This document shows, in pieces, positions 16,591-23,615 of a DNA stretch of 30,495 nt. Made by a program: the position numbers and the translations under genes. Positions within the stretch are counted from its first letter, which is position 1. Each line of letters starts with the position of its first letter. Location of the stretch: NCBI GenBank assembly GCA_964610575.1, contig CAZSYX010000036.1, positions 1 to 30,495 on the forward strand. Reading direction: 5' to 3'. The notes below the pieces were generated by a model. That model saw only the letters and a list, made by a program, of their open reading frames with translations, ran no database searches and was not told the DNA's origin. Origin of the DNA: JADJWR01 sp964610575. GTDB lineage: Bacteria > Pseudomonadota > Gammaproteobacteria > Burkholderiales > Burkholderiaceae_F.

Positions 16591-16791
16591 ATGAACGCTT
16601 GCCAGCAGCAACCCCTGGTGTATTCGTGCTCCGGATGCTCGAGCGCGGCGCAGCTCGCCGACTTCGACCCGGTGCAGGCGCAGCGCGTCTTCCGGGCTGT
16701 GGCGCAGCAGATGGCCCGCGCGCTGCCCGTTTGTGCAGAACACGAGTCGGCACTGATGCGCCCGCGAATTGCGGAAGGAGCCTGCCCATGA
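16591..16791 (+). CDS. Short CxGC protein, DGC-domain-like N-terminus
   Basis: 66-residue frame whose segment PLVYSCSGCSSAAQLAD resembles the start of DGC-domain putative zinc-binding proteins, which are normally about twice as long and end with further conserved cysteines. Here the later part (from about residue 24) does not resemble that family, and no continuation is seen in other frames. The frame ends in an ATGA overlap with the flavoprotein gene, and its last codons contain that gene's ribosome-binding site. This supports real translation and coupling. No clear ribosome-binding site precedes 16591, and the frame is open back to 16477 without a better start codon. It may be a degraded or shortened family member. 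Confidence 0.55.
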   Translation: MNACQQQPLVYSCSGCSSAAQLADFDPVQAQRVFRAVAQQMARALPVCAEHESALMRPRIAEGACP

Positions 16792-17999
16792 GCGTTGCCA
16801 ACCTGCCCCCGCTGAGACTCGGTGGCCGCGAGCTGAAGCCAATCGTGCAGGGCGGCATGGGCGTGGGCATTTCCGCCCACCGTCTGGCGGGCACGGTCGC
16901 TGCGAACAACGCCGTCGGCACGCTGGCCTCGGTCGACCTGCGCCGCCACCACCCCGACCTGATGGCCCGCACGACCAACATCGGCTGCGGCGAAAACGCG
17001 AAGGCGACGATCAACGCCGCTAACCTCGAGGCGCTCGACCGCGAAATCGGCGCCGCGCGCCGCATCGCCGGCGGCGCCGGACTGCTGGCCGTCAACGTGA
17101 TGCGCGCCGTATCGGAGTACGCGGCCTATGTCCGCCAGGCCTGCGCCAGCGGCATCGACGCGATCGTCGTCGGCGCCGGCCTGCCGCTCGACCTGCCGGA
17201 ACTGACGGCCGATCACCCGAAAGTGGGGCTGGTGCCGATCCTGTCCGATGCGCGCGGCATTGCGCTGATCCTGAAGAAGTGGGAACGCAAGGGCCGGATG
17301 CCCGATGCGATCGTGATCGAGCATCCGAAGCACGCCGGCGGCCACCTGGGCGCGGCCAGGATCGAGGACCTCGGCGATCCGCGCTTCGAGTTCGAGCAGG
17401 TGATCCCCGAGACCCGTGCCCTGCTGCGCTCGATAGGTGCCGAGGAGAAAGTGCCGTTGATCCCGGCCGGCGGCATCAACACGCCGCAACGGGTGCGCGA
17501 ACTGTTCTCGCTGGGCGCCTCGGCGGTGCAGGTCGGCACCGCCTTTGCGGTCACCGAGGAAAGCGACGCGCACCCCGAGTTCAAGCGCGTGCTGGCCGGC
17601 GCGAAGCCGGAGGACATCGTCGAGTTCATCAGCGTCGCCGGCCTGCCGGCGCGCGCGGTGCGCACGCCCTGGCTGGAGAACTACCTGCGGCTGCTGCCGA
17701 AGCTGCAGGCCAAGGCCGCCGCGCGGGGCCCGAAGCGCTGCACGATGGTCTTCGACTGCCTGGCGCAATGCGGGCTGCGCGACGGCATCGCCAAGATCGG
17801 CCAGTTCTGCATCGACCACCAGCTGGCCGCCGCCCTGCGCGGCGACGTGATGAGCGGGCTGTTCTTTCGCGGGGATGGAAAGCTGCCTTTCGGCACCCAG
17901 ATCCGCCCGGTGCGCGAACTGATCGCCTTCCTGCTCGGCGAGACCGAGGCCGCTGCTCGCCCGGCCCAAGTCGCCGAGCCTGCGCTGGCGACCACCTGA
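16788..17999 (+). CDS. Nitronate monooxygenase-like flavoprotein
   Basis: 403-residue TIM-barrel flavoprotein of the nitronate monooxygenase / 2-nitropropane dioxygenase family, FMN-dependent. Visible features are the N-terminal IVQGGMGVGISAHRLAGTVA, the central VVGAGLPLDLPEL, EHPKHAGGHLG, the phosphate-binding IPAGGINTPQRVRELFSLGA and VQVGTAF. A C-terminal extension (about 300-380) has RCTMVFDCLAQCGLRDG with two cysteines. Family members oxidise nitronates to carbonyls plus nitrite, but many with this architecture have no tested substrate, so the reaction is not certain. AAGGAG (16775-16780) and the ATG at 16788 define the start; an upstream in-frame start at 16458 is discarded. It follows the CxGC gene with a four-base overlap. 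Confidence 0.85.
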   Translation: MSVANLPPLRLGGRELKPIVQGGMGVGISAHRLAGTVAANNAVGTLASVDLRRHHPDLMARTTNIGCGENAKATINAANLEALDREIGAARRIAGGAGLLAVNVMRAVSEYAAYVRQACASGIDAIVVGAGLPLDLPELTADHPKVGLVPILSDARGIALILKKWERKGRMPDAIVIEHPKHAGGHLGAARIEDLGDPRFEFEQVIPETRALLRSIGAEEKVPLIPAGGINTPQRVRELFSLGASAVQVGTAFAVTEESDAHPEFKRVLAGAKPEDIVEFISVAGLPARAVRTPWLENYLRLLPKLQAKAAARGPKRCTMVFDCLAQCGLRDGIAKIGQFCIDHQLAAALRGDVMSGLFFRGDGKLPFGTQIRPVRELIAFLLGETEAAARPAQVAEPALATT

Positions 18000-18035
18000 C
18001 CCTGCGGCCAACGCCGTCGCCACGACGACGACGGC

Positions 18036-18059
18036 GGTAGCGCCACGACGGCGGCTACC
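18036..18059 (+). terminator. Stem-loop downstream of the flavoprotein gene
   Basis: GGTAGC (18036-18041) pairs with GCTACC (18054-18059), with additional GCC/GGC pairing inside, 37 nt after the flavoprotein stop. No T-tract follows, so termination is only a possibility. The remaining part of 18000-18261 holds the FNR/DNR box at 18144 and no gene that I can support. Confidence 0.35.
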
Positions 18060-18143
18060 TGCGCGATGCACGAAGGGCTCAAGTGGCTTCACGTGGCCTG
18101 CGTCCTCGGCAGCGGCAGCGGCTTACGACGCGCCGGATTCCGC

Positions 18144-18157
18144 TTGATGCAGATCAA
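18144..18157 (+). promoter_or_regulatory. Perfect FNR/DNR box upstream of the hemerythrin gene
   Basis: TTGAT-GCAG-ATCAA is a 10-of-10 match to the FNR/ANR/DNR consensus, 104 nt before the GTG start of the hemerythrin-domain gene and outside any coding region. The promoter -10 element cannot be fixed. The site indicates activation at low oxygen or by nitric oxide, and makes this gene the clearest predicted target of the local regulator. Confidence 0.85.
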
Positions 18158-18261
18158 CGCAAGCCACAGTCGGTATTGCGCGTCGTGTGGGCGTGGCGCG
18201 CACACTTCGCGCCTGCCGATCCACCATCGGGCGGCATCTGGTCCGCACTCGGGAGGAGAAA

Positions 18262-18843
18262 GTGGCGCTGATTGACTTCCGCACGCCGGCGGCCGGTTTC
18301 GACCAGCCGCTCGAGCTCTGGCTGGCCTGCCACGATCGCGTGCGAAGGATGACCGGCCTGCTCGAAAGGCTGCGCGAGCACCTGGGCGCGATGGGGGTCG
18401 ACGACGCCGCGCGCGTCACCGCGACGACGATCCGCCGCTACTTCGACGAGGCGGCGCCGCGCCATCACGAGGACGAGGAAGTCGACCTGTTTCCGCTGCT
18501 GCGCCGCCTGCTGCCGCAGAAGGACCCGGCGCGGCGGCCGGAAGTCGAAGCTGCGCTCAGCCGGCTCGAAGCCGAGCACGTCAGCCTCGGCCGGGTCTGG
18601 CAGCTCGTGCGACCGGTGCTGGAGGCCATCGAGCGAGGCGAGCCGGCAACGCTCGACGCCGAAGCGGTGCGCGTGTTCGCCGCCGGCTACCGCGGCCACT
18701 GCGAAGTCGAGGACACGGTGATCGCCGACGCGCTCAAGCTGTGCCTCGGCGATGCCGATCTCGACGCGCTCGGCCAGTCGATGGCCGAACGGCGCGGCGT
18801 CGACTGGACCCACCTGCACAGCAGCCGTAACGGCGGCAAGTAG
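18262..18843 (+). CDS. Hemerythrin HHE-domain protein
   Basis: 193-residue helical-bundle protein with the spaced His/acidic pattern of a di-iron hemerythrin domain: LACHDRVRRMTGLLERL, RHHEDEEVDLFPLL (His with following Glu), LEAEHVSLGRVW and GHCEVEDTVIADAL. These supply a full candidate ligand set. No signal peptide or membrane helix, so cytoplasmic. The GTG at 18262 is chosen because GGGAGGAG ends just upstream; an in-frame ATG at 18187 lacks one and adds Arg-rich sequence. Related bacterial proteins bind oxygen or nitric oxide, or repair iron-sulphur centres; the perfect FNR/DNR box upstream fits a role under nitric-oxide or anaerobic stress. The exact function is inference. Confidence 0.87.
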   Translation: MALIDFRTPAAGFDQPLELWLACHDRVRRMTGLLERLREHLGAMGVDDAARVTATTIRRYFDEAAPRHHEDEEVDLFPLLRRLLPQKDPARRPEVEAALSRLEAEHVSLGRVWQLVRPVLEAIERGEPATLDAEAVRVFAAGYRGHCEVEDTVIADALKLCLGDADLDALGQSMAERRGVDWTHLHSSRNGGK

Positions 18844-18862
18844 GCCGCGCGCCGCGGCCGCT

Positions 18863-19330
18863 TCAACTGGCCGGCGAAGAACGCAGGCCGAAGATCTTGC
18901 CGTCGGCGAACAGGTACTCCACCCGAAGCAGTCGCCCGTCGCCGACCTTCGGCGCGATGTAGCCGATCACCTCGATGCGGTCGCCGGATTTCGGCTCGCG
19001 CACGTCCCACGCCTGCATACGAGAAAGCGGTGCGAACTCGATCGTCCATTCGCCGGCCGCCTGCTCGGGCAGGCGTGTTCTTGCCAGGATCGCAGCGCCG
19101 TCGACGTTCTGGCTCTGCGCCGGCAGGCTGCGCCGGCCGAGATCCGCCGGCAGCTTCATGGCGCGGTCGACCACCAGCACGACCTCGGCGTGCGGATTGG
19201 CCCAGCGCACGGTCTTGATGCGCCCTTCCAGATAGACCGGCTTGTCCTGATCGAAGCTCGACCAGCCGTGATGCGCCAGCGCGGCCAGGGGCGCGACGGC
19301 CGTGGCCAGCAGCAAGGTGCGTCGTTTCAT
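18863..19330 (-). CDS. Exported DUF6152-like protein
   Basis: 155-residue protein with a Sec-type signal peptide (MKRRTLLLATAVAPLAALA), cleaved probably before HHGWSSFD. The mature part, with the early HHGWSSFD motif, LEGRIKTVRWANPHAEV and a C-terminal GDRIEVIGYIAP segment, resembles small periplasmic DUF6152 proteins of an OB-like beta fold. The ATG at 19330 has GAGGGA 7 nt upstream. An alternative ATG at 19345 overlaps the stop of the preceding gene as ATGA and would add five residues. It follows the DUF6644-like gene on the same strand, so the two are co-transcribed. Function unknown; it is convergent with the hemerythrin gene, 19 nt apart. Confidence 0.75.
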   Translation of the reverse strand: MKRRTLLLATAVAPLAALAHHGWSSFDQDKPVYLEGRIKTVRWANPHAEVVLVVDRAMKLPADLGRRSLPAQSQNVDGAAILARTRLPEQAAGEWTIEFAPLSRMQAWDVREPKSGDRIEVIGYIAPKVGDGRLLRVEYLFADGKIFGLRSSPAS

Positions 19331-19341
19331 CGAACAGTCCC

Positions 19342-19788
19342 TCATAAGTAGGCGATCAGGCGGCCGGCGGCGAGCACCGACAGCCACAGCAGCAGCGACG
19401 CCGCCGCCTGCAGCCGCGCCAGGGCGTCGCGCCCGCGCAGGCCGCCCCGCGCATGAAACACGACTGCGTTCAGTCCGGCGATCAGGATCAACACCAACTT
19501 GGCCCGAAAGGCGGGATTCGCTGCCACCTCCGTCGCCGCCGAGACCAACAGCAACGATCCGGAGGCGACCGCACAGGCAAAGCCGGCGAGCGCAGTGCGC
19601 AAGACGAGCCGCGCCAACGGCACGACGCCAATCTCGCGCCCCAGGCCGAAGACGCGCAGTTCGAGCAGCAGCACGCTGCCGAACAGCGCGCCGATGCTGG
19701 CGATGTGGACGGTTTCCAGCAGCGGATAGGCCCAGACCGAGCGACGGATCGCCTCGGCCAGGGCGGTGGCCTCAAGCGCCGCCAGCAC
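19342..19788 (-). CDS. DUF6644-like four-helix membrane protein
   Basis: 148-residue hydrophobic protein with four predicted membrane helices (about 20-48, 62-86, 96-112 and 125-147). The first is preceded by VWAYPLLETVHIASIGALF, whose histidine recurs in this type of small membrane protein, and a second histidine lies in NAVVFHARGG. The GTG start at 19788 has GGAG about 7 nt upstream; an ATG at 19808 belongs to another frame. The downstream exported DUF6152-like gene starts within 12 nt, so the two probably work together at the inner membrane. Histidines in helices could bind haem, but this is a guess. Function is unknown. Confidence 0.72.
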   Translation of the reverse strand: MLAALEATALAEAIRRSVWAYPLLETVHIASIGALFGSVLLLELRVFGLGREIGVVPLARLVLRTALAGFACAVASGSLLLVSAATEVAANPAFRAKLVLILIAGLNAVVFHARGGLRGRDALARLQAAASLLLWLSVLAAGRLIAYL

Positions 19789-19850
19789 GCCCGCTCCGCC
19801 GGATGCAATTGGCCGCCGCGCCCGCCCTCATCGGCTGCCGACCCGCGCGA

Positions 19851-21368
19851 CTACTTCTTGCCGCCGAGCAACGAGCCAAGCACGCCGCGCAGCACTTGCC
19901 GCGCGACGGCCGAGCCGGCGGAGCGGGCGGCGCTCTTGGCTGCGGCCTCGACAACGCCCTCGCGGCGCCCGCCGCGCGGGCCGGTGGAACCGAACAGGAT
20001 GTCGCTGATGCCGCCCAGCATGCCGCCACCACCGGGAGCGGGAGCGGCTGTGCCAGGCGCACCCTTGGTCCCCGGCGCCGGCGCGGGCGCCGACTCGGCG
20101 CGCGCCTTCAGCATCTCGAAGGCCGATTCGCGATCGAGCGCCTTTTCGTAGACGCCGGCCACCAGCGAGCGGTTGACCAGCCCCCGCCGCTCGGCGGGCT
20201 CGATCGGGCCGATCTGCGATGCCGGCGGCAGCACGTAGGCGCGCTCGGTGACGCCCGGCGTGCCCTTGGCGTCGAGCAGCGAGACCAGTGCCTCGCCGAC
20301 GCCGAGTTCGAGGATCGCCCGCTCGATGTCGAGCTTGGGGTTCGGCCGCATCGTCTGCGCCACCGACTTCACCGCCTTCTGGTCGCGCGGCGTGAAGGCG
20401 CGCAGCGCGTGCTGGACGCGGTTGCCGAGCTGGCCCAGCACCTTCTCGGGAACATCGAGCGGGTTCTGGGTGACGAAGTACACGCCGACGCCCTTGGAGC
20501 GGATCAGCCGCACCACCAGTTCGACCTTTTCCAGCAGCGCCTGCGGCGCGTCGCTGAACAGCAGGTGTGCCTCGTCGAAGAAGAACACCAGCTTGGGCTT
20601 GTCGCGGTCGCCGACCTCCGGCAGGTTCTCGTAGAGTTCTGACAGCAGCCACAGCAGGAAAGCCGCATAAAGGCGCGGGTTGTTCATCAGCTTGTCGGCG
20701 GCCAGCACGTTGATCACGCCCTTGCCGTCGGCCGTCTGCATCAGGTCCTCGATGTTGAGCATCGGCTCGCCGAAGAACTTCTCGGCACCCTGCTCTTCCA
20801 ACTGCAGCAGCCCGCGCTGGATCGCGCCGATGGAGGCCGGCGAAACGTTGCCGTACTGCGTCCTGAACTGCGCGGAGTTGTCGCCGACGTACTGCACCAT
20901 CGCCCGCAGGTCCTTCAGGTCCAGCAGCAGCAGGCCGTTGTCGTCGGCGATCTTGAATGCCATCGAGAGCACCCCTTCCTGGGTGTCGTTCAGGCCCAGC
21001 AGGCGGGCGATCAGCAGCGGCCCCATGTCGGAGACCGTGGCGCGCACCGGATGTCCTTGCTCACCCCAGACGTCCCACAGCGTGACCGGGAAACCCTGCC
21101 ACTTCGGCTCCGGCAGCCCGAACTTCTGCAGCCGCTCCATCATCTTCGGGCTCGCCTGGCCGGCCTTGGCGATGCCGGTGAGATCGCCCTTGACGTCGGC
21201 CATGAACACCGGCACGCCGATTGCCGAGAACCGCTCGGCGAGCACCTGCAGCGTGATCGTCTTGCCGGTGCCGGTGGCGCCGGTGATGCAGCCGTGGCGG
21301 TTGGCCAGCGCGGGCAGCAGCGCCAGTTCGTGTTCGCCTGTCTTGGCGATGATCAGGGGCTCGGCCAT
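19851..21368 (-). CDS. DUF853/YjgR-family HerA-like P-loop ATPase
   Basis: 505-residue ATPase. Walker A is GATGTGKT (30-37), Walker B with the catalytic acid is LVFFFDEAHLL (260-270), and VYFVTQNPLDVP is a sensor-like segment typical of the HerA/VirB4-related DUF853 family (E. coli YjgR). A low-complexity Ala/Pro/Gly linker (about 425-450) precedes a short C-terminal helix rich in Ala and Gly. GAGGA lies about 5 nt before the ATG at 21368. No membrane segments, so cytoplasmic. The family's biological role is poorly defined. It is divergent from yebC and lies 62 nt upstream of the DUF6644-like gene. Confidence 0.9.
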   Translation of the reverse strand: MAEPLIIAKTGEHELALLPALANRHGCITGATGTGKTITLQVLAERFSAIGVPVFMADVKGDLTGIAKAGQASPKMMERLQKFGLPEPKWQGFPVTLWDVWGEQGHPVRATVSDMGPLLIARLLGLNDTQEGVLSMAFKIADDNGLLLLDLKDLRAMVQYVGDNSAQFRTQYGNVSPASIGAIQRGLLQLEEQGAEKFFGEPMLNIEDLMQTADGKGVINVLAADKLMNNPRLYAAFLLWLLSELYENLPEVGDRDKPKLVFFFDEAHLLFSDAPQALLEKVELVVRLIRSKGVGVYFVTQNPLDVPEKVLGQLGNRVQHALRAFTPRDQKAVKSVAQTMRPNPKLDIERAILELGVGEALVSLLDAKGTPGVTERAYVLPPASQIGPIEPAERRGLVNRSLVAGVYEKALDRESAFEMLKARAESAPAPAPGTKGAPGTAAPAPGGGGMLGGISDILFGSTGPRGGRREGVVEAAAKSAARSAGSAVARQVLRGVLGSLLGGKK

Positions 21369-21503
21369 CGTGTCCTCGGGAAAGTCTGCGTCGGTAAGAT
21401 GAAAGTGCGGCGTCGTGCAAGGGGTCTGGACCTCGTTCGCGAGCCGATCATTCAGCCTCGAATGTTAGACTCGCCGCCCCCGAAGTGCAGCCAGACATCG
21501 ACC
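21369..21503. promoter_or_regulatory. Divergent promoter region between the ATPase gene and yebC
   Basis: This 135-nt interval must carry the promoters of both divergent transcripts. On the plus strand GTTAGACTC at 21464-21472 resembles an extended -10 (TTAGACT) about 33 nt before the yebC ATG; no convincing -35 is seen. Nothing repeated or palindromic stands out. Confidence 0.35.
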
Positions 21504-22229
21504 ATGGCCGGCCATTCCAAATGGGCCAACATCCAGCACCGCAAGAACCGGCAGGACGCCAAACGCGGCTCGCTGTGGACCAAGATCATCCGTGAAGTGA
21601 CGGTCGCCGCGCGCGACGGCGGCCCCGACCCCGACATGAACCCGCGGCTGCGGCTGGCGCTGGACAAGGCGCGGCTGGGCAACGTGCCGAAGGACAAGCT
21701 GCAGTCGGCGATTGCGCGCGGCAGCGGCAAGCTCGAGGGCGTGAACTACGAGGAGATCCGTTACGAGGGCTACGGCATCGGCGGCGCGGCGGTGATGATC
21801 GACTGCATGACCGACAACCGCACCCGCACCGCCGCCGAAGTACGGCACGCGCTGACCAAGCACGGCGGCAACCTCGGCACCGACGGCTCGGTGGCCTTCA
21901 TGTTCAAGCACTGCGGCCAGTTCCTGCTTGCGCCCGGCACCTCCGAGGACAAGGTGATGGAAGCGGCGCTGGAGGCTGGCGCCGAGGACGTGATCACGAA
22001 CGACGACGGCTCGGTCGAGGTGATCTGCGCTCCCGGCGACTTCCCGACCGTGAAGGACGCGCTGGAAAGGACGGGCCTGAAGCCCGAAGTCGCCGAGGTC
22101 ACGATGAAGGCCACCGCCGAAACCGCGCTCGCCGGCGACGATGCGGCGCGGATGCAGAAGCTGCTCGACGCCCTGGACGATCTGGACGACGTGCAATCCG
22201 TCTACACCACTGCGGCGCTCGAGCAATGA
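21504..22229 (+). CDS. yebC: YebC/PmpR-family protein
   Basis: 241-residue YebC (TACO1) family protein, usual length. The N-terminus MAGHSKWANIQHRKNRQDAK is the family signature; NTDNRTR-like MTDNRTRTAAEVRHALTK and GGNLGTDGSVAFMF follow in the middle domain. Members have been described as DNA-binding transcriptional regulators and, more recently, as ribosome-associated factors helping translation of difficult peptide stretches. Ribosome-binding site is weak. Its stop overlaps the purD start (ATGA), so the two are coupled, as is common in betaproteobacteria. Confidence 0.96.
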   Translation: MAGHSKWANIQHRKNRQDAKRGSLWTKIIREVTVAARDGGPDPDMNPRLRLALDKARLGNVPKDKLQSAIARGSGKLEGVNYEEIRYEGYGIGGAAVMIDCMTDNRTRTAAEVRHALTKHGGNLGTDGSVAFMFKHCGQFLLAPGTSEDKVMEAALEAGAEDVITNDDGSVEVICAPGDFPTVKDALERTGLKPEVAEVTMKATAETALAGDDAARMQKLLDALDDLDDVQSVYTTAALEQ

Positions 22230-23545
22230 ACGTACTGGTCATCGGTTCGGGCGGCCGCGAACACGCGCTGGCCTGGAGGCTGTCGCGCTCGCATCGAGTA
22301 ACCCAGGTGCTGGTTGCACCGGGCAACGGCGGCACGGCGCGCGGCACCACCGGGCCGAGCGCGCGGATCAGGAACCTCGAGATCACCGACGTCGCCGCGC
22401 TGGCCGAGTTCGCGGCCGCAAGCGATGTGGCCCTGACGGTGGTCGGGCCCGAGGCGCCGCTGGCGGCCGGCATCGTCGACGTGTTCCGCAGCCGCGGCCT
22501 GCGCATCTTCGGCCCGACGCAGGCCGCGGCGCAGCTCGAAAGCTCGAAGGATTTCGCCAAGCGCTTCATGAAGCGGCACGGCATTCCGACCGCCGAATAC
22601 GAGACCTTCAGCGACGCGACCGCCGCGCACGACTACGTGAACCGCCGCGGCGCACCGATCGTCATCAAGGCCGACGGCCTGGCCGCCGGCAAGGGCGTGG
22701 TCGTGGCCCGGACGCTCGCCGAGGCGCACGCCGCCATCGACGCCATGCTGGTCGACAACCGCATGGGCGATGCCGGCGCGCGGGTGGTGATCGAGGATTT
22801 CCTCGACGGCGAGGAAGCCAGCTTCATCGTGATGAGCGACGGCCAGCACGTGCTGGCGCTGGCCTCCAGCCAGGACCACAAGCGGCTGCGCGACGGCGAC
22901 GAGGGGCCGAACACCGGCGGCATGGGCGCCTATTCGCCGGCGCCGATCGTCACACCGACGATCCATGCCCGTGTGCTGCGCGAGATCATCCTGCCGACCG
23001 TGCAAGGCATGGCGGCCGACGGCATCGAGTACACAGGCTTCCTCTACGCCGGGCTGATGATCGACTCCAAGGGCAACCCGAGCACGCTCGAGTTCAACTG
23101 CCGCATGGGTGATCCGGAGACGCAGCCGATCATGCTTCGGCTGAAGTCCGATCTTGTCGATCTGCTCGAGCACGCCATCGACGGCACGCTGGACGAAGTC
23201 GAGGCCGAGTGGGACCGCCGCACGGCGCTCGGCGTGGTGCTGGCCGCGGCCGGCTACCCGGATGCGCCACGCAAGGGCGACCCGGTGATCGCGCTGCCCG
23301 CCGATGCCGAGGACTGCGTGATCTTCCATGCCGGCACGCAGGTCGTCGACGGTCAGTTGCTGACCAGCGGCGGCCGCGTGCTCACCGTGACCGCGCTCGG
23401 CGACAGTGTGCGCGCAGCACAGCGCCGCGCCTACGACGCGGCGGCGCAGGTGCGCTTCGCCGGCCAGCAGTACCGCACCGACATCGGCCATCGCGCCATC
23501 AATCGGCGCGCTCCTGCCGCCGCGCCCGCTTCGCCGCGCGAGTGA
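22226..23545 (+). CDS. purD: Phosphoribosylamine-glycine ligase PurD
   Basis: 439-residue ATP-grasp enzyme making glycinamide ribonucleotide from phosphoribosylamine, glycine and ATP in purine synthesis. Signatures are VLVIGSGGREHALAWRLS at the N-terminus, the ATP-grasp segment KADGLAAGKGVVVA and DGQHVLALASSQDHKRLRDG, followed by NTGGMGAYSPAP and EFNCRMGDPETQ. The C-terminal dozen residues are Ala/Pro-rich, beyond the usual family end. The start overlaps the yebC stop. A good hairpin follows at 23577, so transcription may partly end there. Confidence 0.97.
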   Translation: MNVLVIGSGGREHALAWRLSRSHRVTQVLVAPGNGGTARGTTGPSARIRNLEITDVAALAEFAAASDVALTVVGPEAPLAAGIVDVFRSRGLRIFGPTQAAAQLESSKDFAKRFMKRHGIPTAEYETFSDATAAHDYVNRRGAPIVIKADGLAAGKGVVVARTLAEAHAAIDAMLVDNRMGDAGARVVIEDFLDGEEASFIVMSDGQHVLALASSQDHKRLRDGDEGPNTGGMGAYSPAPIVTPTIHARVLREIILPTVQGMAADGIEYTGFLYAGLMIDSKGNPSTLEFNCRMGDPETQPIMLRLKSDLVDLLEHAIDGTLDEVEAEWDRRTALGVVLAAAGYPDAPRKGDPVIALPADAEDCVIFHAGTQVVDGQLLTSGGRVLTVTALGDSVRAAQRRAYDAAAQVRFAGQQYRTDIGHRAINRRAPAAAPASPRE

Positions 23546-23576
23546 TGCGCGGCAGGCGCCCGCATCAGCGACGTCA

Positions 23577-23596
23577 ATGCCGCCGCAAGGCGGCAT
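23577..23596 (+). terminator. GNRA-loop hairpin after purD
   Basis: ATGCCGCC (23577-23584) pairs with GGCGGCAT (23589-23596) around a GCAA tetraloop, then CCTGTTTC. A compact 8-bp stem 32 nt after the purD stop, with a short T-run, fits a weak intrinsic terminator or mRNA 3' end. The ATG in its left arm could be misread as the start of the peptidase gene; the GTG at 23616 is preferred. Confidence 0.5.
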
Positions 23597-23615
23597 CCTG
23601 TTTCGGGGACTTCAC

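Noticed and set aside
18066..18275. 69-codon frame upstream of the hemerythrin gene
   Set aside because: No ribosome-binding site, no similarity, and it runs over the FNR/DNR box and the real hemerythrin start.
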